From the NCBI RefSeq assembly GCF_014197145.1, contig NZ_JACIEZ010000006.1, positions 124,001-188,000 on the forward strand: a stretch of DNA of 64,000 nucleotides. The letters are read 5' to 3'. Position 1 is the stretch's first letter; each line of letters begins with the position of its first letter. The notes under the pieces were generated by a model, which was not told where the DNA came from, made no database searches, and saw only the letters and a list, made by a program, of their open reading frames with translations. This DNA is from Gellertiella hungarica. GTDB lineage: Bacteria > Pseudomonadota > Alphaproteobacteria > Rhizobiales > Rhizobiaceae. A program made the translations under genes and the position numbers. Below are positions 8,430 to 16,628 of this stretch, one piece after another.

Positions 8430-9671
8430 TCAGAACCGGCGGCAATCGAAGGCGGCGATATCGATGGCAGGTGCCCGGTCGCTCAACAGGTCCGCGACGA
8501 GCCGGGCCGTGCCGGCGGACTGGGTCAGGCCGAGATGACCGTGGCCGAAGGCATAGACGATGCGGGCGGAGCGGGGCGCACGGGCAATGACCGGCAGGCT
8601 GTCCGGCAGCGACGGACGGAAGCCCATCCACTGTACGCCACCCTCGGGCTTCAGGCCGGGCAGGAAGGACTGCGCCTTCTTCAGCATGGCTTCGGAGCGG
8701 CGGAAATTCGGCGGCAGCGAAAGACCGCCGAGCTCCACAGCGCCGCCGACGCGGATGCCGGTCGACAGCCGCGTGACGACGAAGCCGTGTCCGCCGAAGG
8801 TGATCTGTGTCCTCAGGTCGAAGGCGTCGCCGGGAAGCGTCGTGTTGTAGCCGCGCTCGGTTTCAAGCGGGATGCGGTCGCCGAGCGTGCGGGCGATGCG
8901 GTGGGAGAAGGCCCCGGCGGAAACCACCGCGCGTCCGGCGGACAGGCGGCGGCCGTCGGCCAGCGCCAGCTCCACCCCCGTCTCCGTCGGCAAAAGGGCC
9001 ATGACCTCGCCCTTTTCGATGCGACCGCCGCGCGCGCGGAAATGATCCGCAAGGGCAAGCGTGTAGAGCTTCGGGTCGGCGATCGAGTACCAGCCGGGGG
9101 TGAAGGTGCCCCTCACGAAACGGGGCGAGAGGCCGGGCTGGATCTCCGCCATGCCCGCGGGATCGAGATGGCTGAATTCGATGCCGTGGTTTTCGCGCGC
9201 CTTCCAGCCGGGCAGCGAGTCGCGGAATTCCGCCTCGCTTTCATAAACCTGCAGGTTGCCGTCCCTGCGCAGCATGGGGATCGTCCCCGTCATGGCCAGG
9301 AAACCCTCGAGTTCCGCCTTGGAAAGGTCCATCAGCGCGGTCTGCGCGACGGTGGAATGGGCGACGCGCTCCGGCGAGCAGGCCCGCCAGAAGCGGAACA
9401 TCCACGGGGCGATCTGAAGCGCATAGGCGGGCGGAACCGTGAGCGGCCCGAGCGGATCGAGCAGCCAGCGCGGGGCCTTTCGCAGGATGCCGGGTGAGGC
9501 GAGCGGCAGGATGTCGGTGAAGGCAAAGGCCCCCGCATTGCCGGCGGACGCTCCCGCGGCCGGACCCTCGCGATCGACCACCGTGACGGACAGCCCGCGC
9601 GCCGACGCGGAAATTGCCGCCGACAGCCCCACGACGCCTGCCCCGACAACGATGACATCCGTCTTTTCCAT
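8430..9671 (-). CDS. DadA-like FAD-dependent D-amino-acid/D-hydroxyproline dehydrogenase
   Basis: A 413-residue member of the DAO/DadA family. The Rossmann motif VIVVGAGVVGLSAA is at the N terminus, followed by the DadA-type AGASAGNAGAF (about 40), and the C-terminal FAD segment YAFGHGHLGLTQSAGTARL. It oxidises a D-amino acid, with electrons passed to the respiratory chain or oxygen. Beside a DapA-family deaminase it fits D-hydroxyproline oxidation to the pyrroline substrate of that enzyme, but the epimerase and semialdehyde dehydrogenase of that pathway are not in the window. The start follows AGGGAGACGGGC. Confidence 0.82.
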   Translation of the reverse strand: MEKTDVIVVGAGVVGLSAAISASARGLSVTVVDREGPAAGASAGNAGAFAFTDILPLASPGILRKAPRWLLDPLGPLTVPPAYALQIAPWMFRFWRACSPERVAHSTVAQTALMDLSKAELEGFLAMTGTIPMLRRDGNLQVYESEAEFRDSLPGWKARENHGIEFSHLDPAGMAEIQPGLSPRFVRGTFTPGWYSIADPKLYTLALADHFRARGGRIEKGEVMALLPTETGVELALADGRRLSAGRAVVSAGAFSHRIARTLGDRIPLETERGYNTTLPGDAFDLRTQITFGGHGFVVTRLSTGIRVGGAVELGGLSLPPNFRRSEAMLKKAQSFLPGLKPEGGVQWMGFRPSLPDSLPVIARAPRSARIVYAFGHGHLGLTQSAGTARLVADLLSDRAPAIDIAAFDCRRF

Positions 9672-9890
9672 GCCCGTCTCCCTGCGCACCTGCTTTTCCT
9701 GCCGGCATAATGGAGCTTCGCGCCGCCTGCCGCAACGGAAAAATACAAAATGTACGCAGGATGTATATAACTGTGGCGACCGGTGCCTGCGGCGCGCTTT
9801 TCCATCCGCTCCGGTGCGCGCTGAGGGAACCACTTGGGCTCGCGGGTGTTGGTTGTGCGGGCGGCGGGAAAGGACACAGGCACAGTCTTG

Positions 9891-11300
9891 ATGAAAGGCA
9901 TGGCGCGATTGATCGGCTTCTGGAACAGCCAGTCTCTCGCCCGGCAGTTTCTGGCTGCCGGTGGCGTGGTATGGCTGACCGCGATGCTGGTGATCGGAGC
10001 GCTGGTAAGCCATCTGATCGAAAGGGCCGTCACCCGCAATTCCGCCGCGGCGACCGCCCTTTACGTGGATGGCCTCATCGCACCGCTCCTCCCCGACCTG
10101 AAGACCGGCGAGACCATAGACGAGGTGACCCGCCGGGCGCTGGACGAAACCTTCGCGCAATCGCCGCTGAAGGACAGGATCTTTTCCTTCCGGCTCTGGC
10201 GGCCGGACGGTCTCGTCCTCTATTCCACGGAGAAGGACCTCGTGGGCAAGACCTTTGCCCCCAACGAGGATCTCGCCGAGGCAATGAAGGGCTCCATCGT
10301 CGCGCAGCTCGGCCTGGCCGACGACCCCGAAAGCGGGCGCGAACGCGACGCGGGCAAGCCGCTTCTCGAGATCTACAATCCGGTGCTGCAGCCCTGGACC
10401 GGCGAGGTGGTGGCGGTGTCGGAATTCTACGAGCGGGCGGAGGATTTTCGCGCGAGCCTTGCCACGGCCCGGCGGCAGAGCTGGATGGCGGTGGCCGGCG
10501 CGGCGGCTATCATCTTCCTCACCCTCTCGGCCATCGTGGTGCGGGGCAGCCGCACCATCGAGGAGCAGAGCGGCGCACTGGCGGCCAGGGTGGAGGAGCT
10601 GAGTGCGCTGCTTTCGGAAAACCGGCTTCTGAACGAGCGCCTGCAAAGGGCCTCGCGCCGGACGGCTGCGCTCAACGAAAGCCATCTGCGCCGCATCGGG
10701 GCGGACCTGCATGACGGCCCCGCCCAGCTGATCGCCTATGCGGCGCTGAGGCTCGGCAGCCGGCGGCTGACCGATCCGGCGCTGGAGCCCGGGATCCGCA
10801 CGGCCGAACTCGACGCCATCAAGATGCGGCTCGACGAGGCGATGGACGAGATCCGCAGCATCTGCAGCGGGCTCGTGCTGCCGCATATCGAGCATCTCGC
10901 GCTCTGCGAGGTGATCGAAAGGGCTGCCCGCGCCCATGAACACAGGACCGGCACCGCCGTTCGCATCGACCTCTCCGGCGTCAGGGGCGGCGAAAACGTG
11001 CCCGTCTCGGTGAAGATCTGCGTCTACCGCTTCGTGCAGGAGGCGCTGAACAACGCCTTTCGCCATGCCGGCGGACGCGGCCAGGCCGTATCGCTTTCGC
11101 TCGCCGGTGACCAGCTTGCCATCGAAGTCTGCGACGAGGGGCCGGGCTTCGATCCGGCCTGCCCGCAGGAAAACGGCATCGGCCTGACCGGCATGCGCGA
11201 GCGCATCGCCGCACTTGGCGGCGACCTCGACATCGAAACATCCGGCCGGGGCACCTGTCTGCGGCTGCGCCTCGGCCTTCCCACGGAGGAGATGACATGA
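9891..11300 (+). CDS. NarL-type sensor histidine kinase (HisKA_3)
   Basis: A ~469-residue membrane sensor. A first transmembrane segment (about 17-40, FLAAGGVVWLTAMLVIGALV) and a second (about 200-220, AVAGAAAIIFLTLSAIVV) enclose a ~155-residue periplasmic sensing domain. A coiled coil leads to a HisKA_3 dimerisation domain with His274 (GADLHDGPAQLIAYAAL) and a compact HATPase (FVQEALNNAFRHA; DEGPGFD; GIGLTGMRERIAALGG). It overlaps its response regulator by 4 bp. The start is uncertain: ATG 9891, ATG 9900 and TTG 9834 are all in frame with weak ribosome sites. The signal is unknown. Confidence 0.88.
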   Translation: MKGMARLIGFWNSQSLARQFLAAGGVVWLTAMLVIGALVSHLIERAVTRNSAAATALYVDGLIAPLLPDLKTGETIDEVTRRALDETFAQSPLKDRIFSFRLWRPDGLVLYSTEKDLVGKTFAPNEDLAEAMKGSIVAQLGLADDPESGRERDAGKPLLEIYNPVLQPWTGEVVAVSEFYERAEDFRASLATARRQSWMAVAGAAAIIFLTLSAIVVRGSRTIEEQSGALAARVEELSALLSENRLLNERLQRASRRTAALNESHLRRIGADLHDGPAQLIAYAALRLGSRRLTDPALEPGIRTAELDAIKMRLDEAMDEIRSICSGLVLPHIEHLALCEVIERAARAHEHRTGTAVRIDLSGVRGGENVPVSVKICVYRFVQEALNNAFRHAGGRGQAVSLSLAGDQLAIEVCDEGPGFDPACPQENGIGLTGMRERIAALGGDLDIETSGRGTCLRLRLGLPTEEMT

Positions 11301-11953
11301 TCAGGATAGCCATCGTCGACGACCATCCGCTGTTTCGCGAGGGCGTGCGGCGAAGTCTTGCCGAACAGCCGGGATTCGAGGTGGCGGGCGAAGGCGCCTC
11401 TGCCGCCGACGCGCTGGACCTCGTGACCCGGCTCCACCCGGATGTTCTGCTGATGGACCTTTCCATGCCCGGCAACGGATTGCAGGCGGTGGCCGAGATT
11501 GCCGCCCGCGCGCCGGAGACGGGAATCGTGCTGCTGACCGTTTCAGAGCGCAACGAACATGTGAGCGAGGCGCTGAGGCTCGGCGCGCGTGGCTATCTGC
11601 TGAAGGGTATCGGGGCGGAGGGGCTGGCCGAGGCGATCGAGGTGGTGGCGCGGGGCGGCACCTATGTCGCGCCGACGCTTTCCGCCCATCTCTTCCTCAC
11701 GTCGCCACCGGCGGGCGGGCAGGCGCAGGCCGCCCATCGCGAGGAGCTGACCGCCCGGGAGCGGGACGTGCTTTCGCTCGTCGCCTCCGGTCTCAGCAAC
11801 AAGCGCATCGCCCTGTCGCTCGATCTCAACGAGAAGACCGTGAAGCACCACATGACGCGGATCATGGCGAAGCTCGGCGTGCAGAACCGCACCGAGGCGG
11901 CCCTCGCCTTCCGCGGCCGGCTTCCGCAGCAGGAGCGGCCGGCACGGCACTGA
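11297..11953 (+). CDS. NarL/FixJ family response regulator
   Basis: A 218-residue two-domain regulator. Receiver domain residues 1-120 carry Asp54 (VLLMDLSMPG) and the acidic pair DDH at 8-10. The LuxR-type helix-turn-helix occupies about 145-210 (LTARERDVLSLVASGLSNK; LNEKTVKHHMTRIMAKL). Its ATGA overlaps the kinase stop, so the two are translationally coupled and form one signalling pair. Targets may include the secreted low-complexity proteins that follow, but that is only proximity. Confidence 0.92.
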   Translation: MIRIAIVDDHPLFREGVRRSLAEQPGFEVAGEGASAADALDLVTRLHPDVLLMDLSMPGNGLQAVAEIAARAPETGIVLLTVSERNEHVSEALRLGARGYLLKGIGAEGLAEAIEVVARGGTYVAPTLSAHLFLTSPPAGGQAQAAHREELTARERDVLSLVASGLSNKRIALSLDLNEKTVKHHMTRIMAKLGVQNRTEAALAFRGRLPQQERPARH

Positions 11954-11957
11954 CCGC

Positions 11958-12365
11958 TCAGCGCAGATAGGACCGCAGCCGCGCCAGATCCGCAGGGGTC
12001 GCGCGGCGCTCGACGATGCGGCGCCGGCGGCGGTCGCGCATGACGTAACGCCCGTTCTGGATGCCTTCGCTGATGCCGTTCGGGTGGCGGACGATGAGCG
12101 ATTGCGGGCCGAACTCCACCGTGGGGCGCGCGGTCTGGTTGGACCTGCCGGCTGGCGCGCCCGAAGGCGCTCCGCGACCGCCGGCATTGCCATTGCCGCC
12201 GGCCCCGCCATTGCCGCCCTGGCCGTGGCCGCCATTGCCGCCCCCGTTGCCATTGCCGCCGCCATTTCCATTGCCGCGGCCGCCGCCCTTGCCGCCGGCG
12301 CGGGCGCGGGCGGGCTCGATCAGCGTTGCGCCCAGAAGGCTCAGAAACACCCTTCTTCGGATCAT
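11958..12365 (-). CDS. Secreted Gly/Asn-rich hypothetical protein
   Basis: A 135-residue protein with an N-terminal signal-like segment (MIRRRVFLSLLGATLIEPARA) followed by a low-complexity block of GGNGNGG units (about residues 24-72) and a charged C-terminal part (FGPQSLIVRHPNGISEGIQNGRYVMRDRRRRR) that looks like a small folded domain. The glycine block is coded on this strand and the frame has a good GGAGGGAGGG site upstream. Convergent with the response regulator gene, 4 bp away. I do not recognise a named family. Confidence 0.65.
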   Translation of the reverse strand: MIRRRVFLSLLGATLIEPARARAGGKGGGRGNGNGGGNGNGGGNGGHGQGGNGGAGGNGNAGGRGAPSGAPAGRSNQTARPTVEFGPQSLIVRHPNGISEGIQNGRYVMRDRRRRRIVERRATPADLARLRSYLR

Positions 12366-12447
12366 CGGCGGATACCCTCCCTCCGGTTTCTCCTCAATGA
12401 GATGCGAAGGCCCTGGAATTTGACAAGCTGTCAGGATTCGGGGGCGT

Positions 12448-12540
12448 TCAGGACGCCGCCGTTCCGATCACCAGCATGGACAGGACGAGAATGGGAAGCG
12501 GCAGCAGCAGCCAGCGGGATTCGTAGACACTGTTCTTCAT
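12448..12540 (-). CDS. 30-residue single-pass membrane peptide
   Basis: A 31-codon frame translates to a short polar head (MKNSVYESRW) and one hydrophobic helix (LLLPLPILVLSMLVIGTAAS). AAAGGAG lies seven bases upstream of the ATG, a near-ideal ribosome site. The size is below normal gene-calling limits, but the combination of strong site, clean hydrophobic helix and position between two secreted-protein genes makes a real small protein plausible. Function unknown. Confidence 0.5.
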   Translation of the reverse strand: MKNSVYESRWLLLPLPILVLSMLVIGTAAS

Positions 12541-12775
12541 GGTCGTTCTCCTTTCGGCGGCCTAATCCGCAAGCCCCCGTCCCCGTTCCCCCGCAGCCGA
12601 CGGAACGGACTTCAGGAAGCGGCTTTGGGACCAAAGTCCCTGCTGCACCAGGGACCATCGGCCCCTCTGCCGCCCGCCTGAAGTCCCCCGTCCGGAACGG
12701 CCAGCGCTTCGGACCGTTGTGAGGGCATCGATTACCCCAATCGACAAACACAACGAAGAAATGGAAGGACCGATC

Positions 12776-13639
12776 ATGAAGAGCATGAAAGCCCCCTCGC
12801 TTGCGATTGTGCTTGCCGCCTCCACCATGCTGGCACCCGCCCTGACCCATGCCCAGGAGCAGCCGCTGCCGCTGGAAGAGCAGCAGAAGAAGGATGCAGG
12901 CTCCGCCACCTCCGGCAGCGATGCCTCCGGCTCGGCATCCGGCACGACCGACGGCTCGGCCTCCGGTTCGGCCGGCGCCTCCGGATCGACCGACGCCACC
13001 GGCTCCGCTTCCGATTCGACGGAAGGCTCCGGCAGCGCGTCCGGCTCGGCCTCGGGTTCGGCCGGCACCTCCGGCTCCACGGACGGCTCGGGCTCCGCTT
13101 CCGGTTCGACGGAAGGCTCCGGCAGCGCCTCCGGCTCGGCCTCGGGTTCGGCCGGCACCTCCGGCTCCACGGACGGCTCGGGCAGCGCCACGGGCTCCGG
13201 CGATGCGAATGCATCGGGTTCCGGCACCACGGATGACAGCACGAAATCCGGCACCGAACAGAACCAGTCGGGCAGCGATGCCGCCTCTCCCGACAGCCCA
13301 TCCGGCACGACCGACAGCAACAATGCCGGTACCGCCGACAGCAACACCGACGCCACCGCCACGGACAGCAAGGCGGACGTGAACGTCAACATCACCACCG
13401 AGCAGAAGACCGAGATCCGCAACGTGATCGTCGAGGAGAAGGTCGAGCCGGTCGATATCGACGTCGAGGTCTCGGTGGGCGTGGTCGTGCCGAAGAAGAT
13501 CAAGCTTCATCCGCTGCCCGCGCGCATCATCAAGATCGTACCGGCCTATGAGGGCTACGAGTTCTTCGTGCTCCCCGACGGCCGCATCGTGATCGTCGAG
13601 CCGGCCTCCTACAAGATCGTCACGATCCTCGTCGTCTGA
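12776..13639 (+). CDS. DUF1236-type secreted protein with Ser/Gly repeats
   Basis: A ~287-residue exported protein. Residues 1-26 are a signal peptide (MKSMKAPSLAIVLAAS... THAQ). Residues ~40-210 are low-complexity Ser/Gly/Ala/Thr/Asp, coded partly by a near-perfect 90-bp tandem repeat at 13021-13200. The C-terminal ~80 residues (VEPVDIDVEVSVGVVVP; HPLPARIIKIVPAYEGYEFF; LPDGRIVIVEPASYKIV) match the DUF1236 domain common in rhizobia. GGAAGGACC precedes ATG 12776. Probably cell-surface or periplasmic; function unknown. Confidence 0.75.
   Translation: MKSMKAPSLAIVLAASTMLAPALTHAQEQPLPLEEQQKKDAGSATSGSDASGSASGTTDGSASGSAGASGSTDATGSASDSTEGSGSASGSASGSAGTSGSTDGSGSASGSTEGSGSASGSASGSAGTSGSTDGSGSATGSGDANASGSGTTDDSTKSGTEQNQSGSDAASPDSPSGTTDSNNAGTADSNTDATATDSKADVNVNITTEQKTEIRNVIVEEKVEPVDIDVEVSVGVVVPKKIKLHPLPARIIKIVPAYEGYEFFVLPDGRIVIVEPASYKIVTILVV
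13021..13200 (+). repeat. 90-bp tandem repeat inside the Ser/Gly-rich gene
   Basis: The unit beginning GGAAGGCTCCGGCAGCGC at 13021 recurs at 13111 with very few differences over most of its length and keeps the reading frame (30 codons). It codes for the SGSASGSAGTSGSTDGSGSA segment. Slippage could change the copy number and protein length between strains. Confidence 0.8.
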
Positions 13640-13707
13640 CGCGGCCGGCTCATGCCCCGGGGAGGCTCCCGAACGGGCCTCTCCCCAACCAACAAAGGAG
13701 AAACACC

Positions 13708-14103
13708 ATGAACATCAAGCCGATTCTTCTCTCTGCGGCCCTCCTGGCCGCTCCCTTCGCGGTCCATGCCCAGGAAGGCACCGTCAACGGTGCGGCCGGC
13801 GGTGCGGTGACCGGCGCCATCGTGGGTGGCCCCGTCGGGGCAGCCGTGGGCGGCGTTGCCGGTGCCATTGTCGGCACCGCGATCGACCCGCCGCCGCGCG
13901 AAGTGGTCACCTATGTGGAAAGCCAGCCCGTGCCCACGGCCCCCGTGGCGGTCGAGCAGGAAATCGTCGTCGGCAAGCCGCTGCCGGAAAAGGTGGTCAT
14001 CACCCCGGTTCCGGACCAGCCGAAATATGCCTATGCGGTGGTCAACCAGGAACGGGTGATCGTCGATCCGAAGACCCGCGTCGTCGTGCAGGTGGTGAAG
14101 TAA
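13708..14103 (+). CDS. Secreted DUF1236 domain protein
   Basis: A 131-residue exported protein with signal peptide (MNIKPILLSAALLAAPFAVHA, cut before QEG), a Gly/Ala-rich stretch (GAAGGAVTGAIVGGPVGAAVGGVAGAIVG, about 28-58) that may insert in a membrane, and a C-terminal DUF1236-like part (VGKPLPEKVVITPVPDQPKYAYAVVNQERVIVDPKTRVVVQVV). AAAGGAG is seven bases before the ATG. It follows the repeat-rich DUF1236 gene by 68 bp, and both may be co-transcribed. Confidence 0.75.
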   Translation: MNIKPILLSAALLAAPFAVHAQEGTVNGAAGGAVTGAIVGGPVGAAVGGVAGAIVGTAIDPPPREVVTYVESQPVPTAPVAVEQEIVVGKPLPEKVVITPVPDQPKYAYAVVNQERVIVDPKTRVVVQVVK

Positions 14104-14134
14104 GCCTGGCGGATAGACCGCCTTTCCAGACCGG

Positions 14135-14156
14135 GACGCCGCCTTCGGGCGGCGTC
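14135..14156. terminator. Hairpin with UUCG loop between convergent genes
   Basis: A perfect 9-bp stem GACGCCGCC (14135-14143) / GGCGGCGTC (14148-14156) closes a TTCG tetraloop between the DUF1236 gene and the convergent marR gene. No long T run follows on either strand, so it is a weak or bidirectional terminator candidate. Confidence 0.5.
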
Positions 14157-14646
14157 ACTCTTCCTCCGCGCCCGACAGATGGTTGCGCGCGGAAATCTTC
14201 AGAAGCCCCACTTCCCGGAGCATGGACTGGATGAGTTCCGGCGAGACGTCCGCCATCATGTCGCGCAGCCAGCCCTCGTGCGCGGCGGCCATGCCGGCGA
14301 AGAACTCCTCCCCCTTGGGTGTCAGCTTCGCGACCGTCACGCGCCGGTCGCCATCGGGCGTTTCGCGCACCACGAGGCCATCGGCCTCCAGCCGCTCCAC
14401 CAGACCCGTGACATTGCCGTTGGTGACCATGGTGCGGCGGGAAAGCTCGCCCAGCCTCAAGCCGTCGCGCTCGCGGTAGAGCTGCGCCAGAAGGTCGAAC
14501 TGGGGCAGCGTCGCGCCGTATTCCGCCCTCAGGCGCCGGCGGATCTCGTGGGAAATCAGCTTCGTGGTCGACAGCAGGCGGAGCCAGAGCTTCAGCTCCG
14601 GCTTGCTTTCGGCCTGCGCGCCCTGAACGATGATTTCGAGATCCAT
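14155..14646 (-). CDS. MarR family transcriptional regulator
   Basis: A 163-residue MarR protein. The winged-helix core spans about 40-125, with the recognition region LGELSRRTMVTNGNVTGLVERLEADGLV and the wing ETPDGDRRVTVAKLTPKGEEF. The start at 14646 is preceded by GGAAGGGG; an in-frame ATG at 14679 has no such site. The gene is read from the same strand as, and lies downstream of, the FAD oxidoreductase, at the left edge of the indole-type catabolic region. MarR proteins often sense aromatic acids or CoA esters; the ligand here is unknown. Confidence 0.88.
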   Translation of the reverse strand: MDLEIIVQGAQAESKPELKLWLRLLSTTKLISHEIRRRLRAEYGATLPQFDLLAQLYRERDGLRLGELSRRTMVTNGNVTGLVERLEADGLVVRETPDGDRRVTVAKLTPKGEEFFAGMAAAHEGWLRDMMADVSPELIQSMLREVGLLKISARNHLSGAEEE

Positions 14647-14740
14647 GGGGTTTGCCCCTTCCACTGCCAGACGCCTCACCTTCCCCCTGCATCAACCTCT
14701 AGCCGAAATGCTTTAAATGTCAAAGGTCGGCGGGAGGGCG

Positions 14741-16315
14741 TCAGCCGGCGAGCATCCTGGAGAGCATGTGGCCGGAGCCTGCCCCGGTGCCTGCGCCCGG
14801 CCAGGTAGAGGCGCCGCAGAGATAGAGCCCCGTGACCGGCGTCTTGTAGCGGGAGTGACCGGCAACCGGCCGGAAGAGGAAATTCTGGTCCAGATGATGG
14901 CTGCCGGAGAGATTGTCGCCGCCGATGAGGTTGGGGTTCTCCGCCTCGAGATCGGCAGGCGAGAAGACCGAGCGGCCGAGGATCTTCCCCGAAAGGCCGG
15001 GCGCATAGGTTTCGATGAGGCGGATCACGCGGTCCGCATAGGCTTCCTTCGCCTCTGCCCAGGCGGTGCCGGGGGCGATTTCGCCCGCCGCATCCCCGCC
15101 GATCTCCGCGGGCAGCACGCGCACCTGCACCCAGAGCACATGCTTGCCCTCGGGCGCGCGGGACGGATCGAGTGCGGTCGGCTGGCCGACGACGAGCGCC
15201 GGCTCTGCCGGCCGGATGCCGGAGGCCGCTTCCGCATAGGCCTTCGCCATCATCGGCAGGTCGGGGGCAAGGTGGACATAGGCGAACCGTTTCAGCTCTT
15301 CTCCCGCCGTCCAGTCCGGCAGGCCGTCGAGCGCCAGATGGATCATCATCGTGCCGGGGCCGGCGCGGAAGCCTGCGATCTTCCGGTCGAATGCGGCGCG
15401 CGCCGGATCGGCCTTCACCAGCCTGCCGAAGACGAGCTGCGGATGCACGTTGGCGATCACCGCGCGCCGGGCCTCGATGACCTCGCCGCTTGCCAGCCGG
15501 ACGCCCGTCGCGCGTCCGCCCGTCGTGACGATCTCCTCGACCGGCGACCCGGTTCTCACCGTGCCGCCCTTTTCCGTGAGGAGGCCCACCATGCCGTCGA
15601 TGATCGTGGACGCGCCGCCCTTGCCGATCACCATGCCGAAGGCCTGGTTGGCCATGGATTCCAGATAGGGGAAGAGCGCGCCCCCCGCCGTATCCGGCGA
15701 GAAATCGAGATGCAGGCCCCAGGCCGCCATCATGGTCTTCACCTTCTGGTTCTCGAAGCGGGCATCGAGGAAATCGCGCGGCGAGGCGAGGAGCAGGCGC
15801 ACCATGTCGTAGACCCAGCCCGTGCCGCGGGCGCGCCAGGCCTTCCACAGAACCTTGAAGGCATCGAAGGAGGGCATGGGCGAGCCGAGCAGGCCGAAGA
15901 TGTGCGGCGCATCGGCCCCGAATTCGGCAAACATCGCCTTCCAGGCCTCGGCATCCCGCGCCGAGAGCGCGGCGATGCGGGATGTGGTGACATCGAGATT
16001 CTTGCTGACGCCGAGCCATGTCTGGTCGCGGAAGATGCTGGCGAAGCAGTGTTCGGCCGGCACGAAGCCGAGGCCGTGGCGGGCAAGATCGCCCGCATGC
16101 TGGCCGTGAAACGCGGAGCCGGCAAACATCGAGAGGTTCATGGCAGCGACATCGTGGCGGAAGCCCGGAAGCGTCAGCTCGCGGGTCTTCACCGCGCCGC
16201 CGGGCTCGTCCTTCGCCTCGACGACCGTGACGGACCAGCCCTTCGATGCCAGATTGACCGCCGCAGCCAGCCCGTTGTGCCCCGCACCGATGACAACAGC
16301 ATCGACCGCCGCCAT
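14741..16315 (-). CDS. Phytoene-desaturase-like NAD(P)/FAD oxidoreductase (copy 1)
   Basis: A 524-residue flavoprotein of the CrtI/phytoene dehydrogenase-related amine oxidase superfamily. It has the N-terminal dinucleotide fold (VVIGAGHNGLAAAVNLA; VVEAKDEPGGAVKTRE) and the C-terminal FAD segment (GLYLCGASTWPGAGTGAGSG). No carotenoid genes are nearby; it is divergent from an isatin-hydrolase-like gene and has a paralogue at 17.5-19.1 kb. A role in oxidising an indolic or alicyclic intermediate is therefore more likely than carotenoid desaturation, but the substrate is unknown. GGGAGGCAAAC precedes the ATG. Confidence 0.8.
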   Translation of the reverse strand: MAAVDAVVIGAGHNGLAAAVNLASKGWSVTVVEAKDEPGGAVKTRELTLPGFRHDVAAMNLSMFAGSAFHGQHAGDLARHGLGFVPAEHCFASIFRDQTWLGVSKNLDVTTSRIAALSARDAEAWKAMFAEFGADAPHIFGLLGSPMPSFDAFKVLWKAWRARGTGWVYDMVRLLLASPRDFLDARFENQKVKTMMAAWGLHLDFSPDTAGGALFPYLESMANQAFGMVIGKGGASTIIDGMVGLLTEKGGTVRTGSPVEEIVTTGGRATGVRLASGEVIEARRAVIANVHPQLVFGRLVKADPARAAFDRKIAGFRAGPGTMMIHLALDGLPDWTAGEELKRFAYVHLAPDLPMMAKAYAEAASGIRPAEPALVVGQPTALDPSRAPEGKHVLWVQVRVLPAEIGGDAAGEIAPGTAWAEAKEAYADRVIRLIETYAPGLSGKILGRSVFSPADLEAENPNLIGGDNLSGSHHLDQNFLFRPVAGHSRYKTPVTGLYLCGASTWPGAGTGAGSGHMLSRMLAG

Positions 16316-16628
16316 GTTTGCCTCCCTTTTATCTTCTCGCCCTCTTTATTCCCATATGCATACATTTTTCGCCCTTCGGTCAAGTGCGAAGCGAGCGACG
16401 GAAGCATCCACCGGGCTTCCCGGCACAAGGAAAATGCCCCGCAGGGGCGGATTGACGGCGATCAAGGGCGGTTTGTCCGGGCTTATCCTCTCCCCACCGT
16501 TTCGCCGCAACGCGTCATGCAAAATACTTGCAACCACATATTTTGTGACATAGGCTTCCCCCGATCGCCGTCCGGAGGTCATGCCGCAGGAGGAAAGCGG
16601 CGACGGGCGGCCAACTGGGGAACTGTCC
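16316..16628. other. Divergent regulatory region (copy-1 oxidoreductase / cyclase)
   Basis: A 313-bp non-coding stretch. It is AT-richer than its surroundings at two places: ATATGCATAC near 16354, close to the start of the leftward gene, and the element at 16526-16547 about 80 bp before the cyclase start. I see no convincing gene in it. Confidence 0.6.
16526..16547. promoter_or_regulatory. Operator-like element A, shared with the iorA upstream region
   Basis: The site reads TTGCAA-CC-ACATATTTTG with flanks, and matches 18 of 22 positions of the element at 23826-23847. A half-site pattern CAAnn-ACATA-TTTTG suggests a dimeric regulator, possibly one of the local MarR proteins. It is ~80 bp upstream of the cyclase ATG. 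Confidence 0.6.

Noticed and set aside
12776-13639. CRISPR-like array in the 13.0-13.2 kb repeats
   Set aside because: The repeats are contiguous, in frame and code for Ser/Gly; there are no spacers or cas genes.
14741-16315. True phytoene desaturase / carotenoid cluster
   Set aside because: No crtB, crtE or other carotenoid gene nearby; the context is aromatic catabolism.
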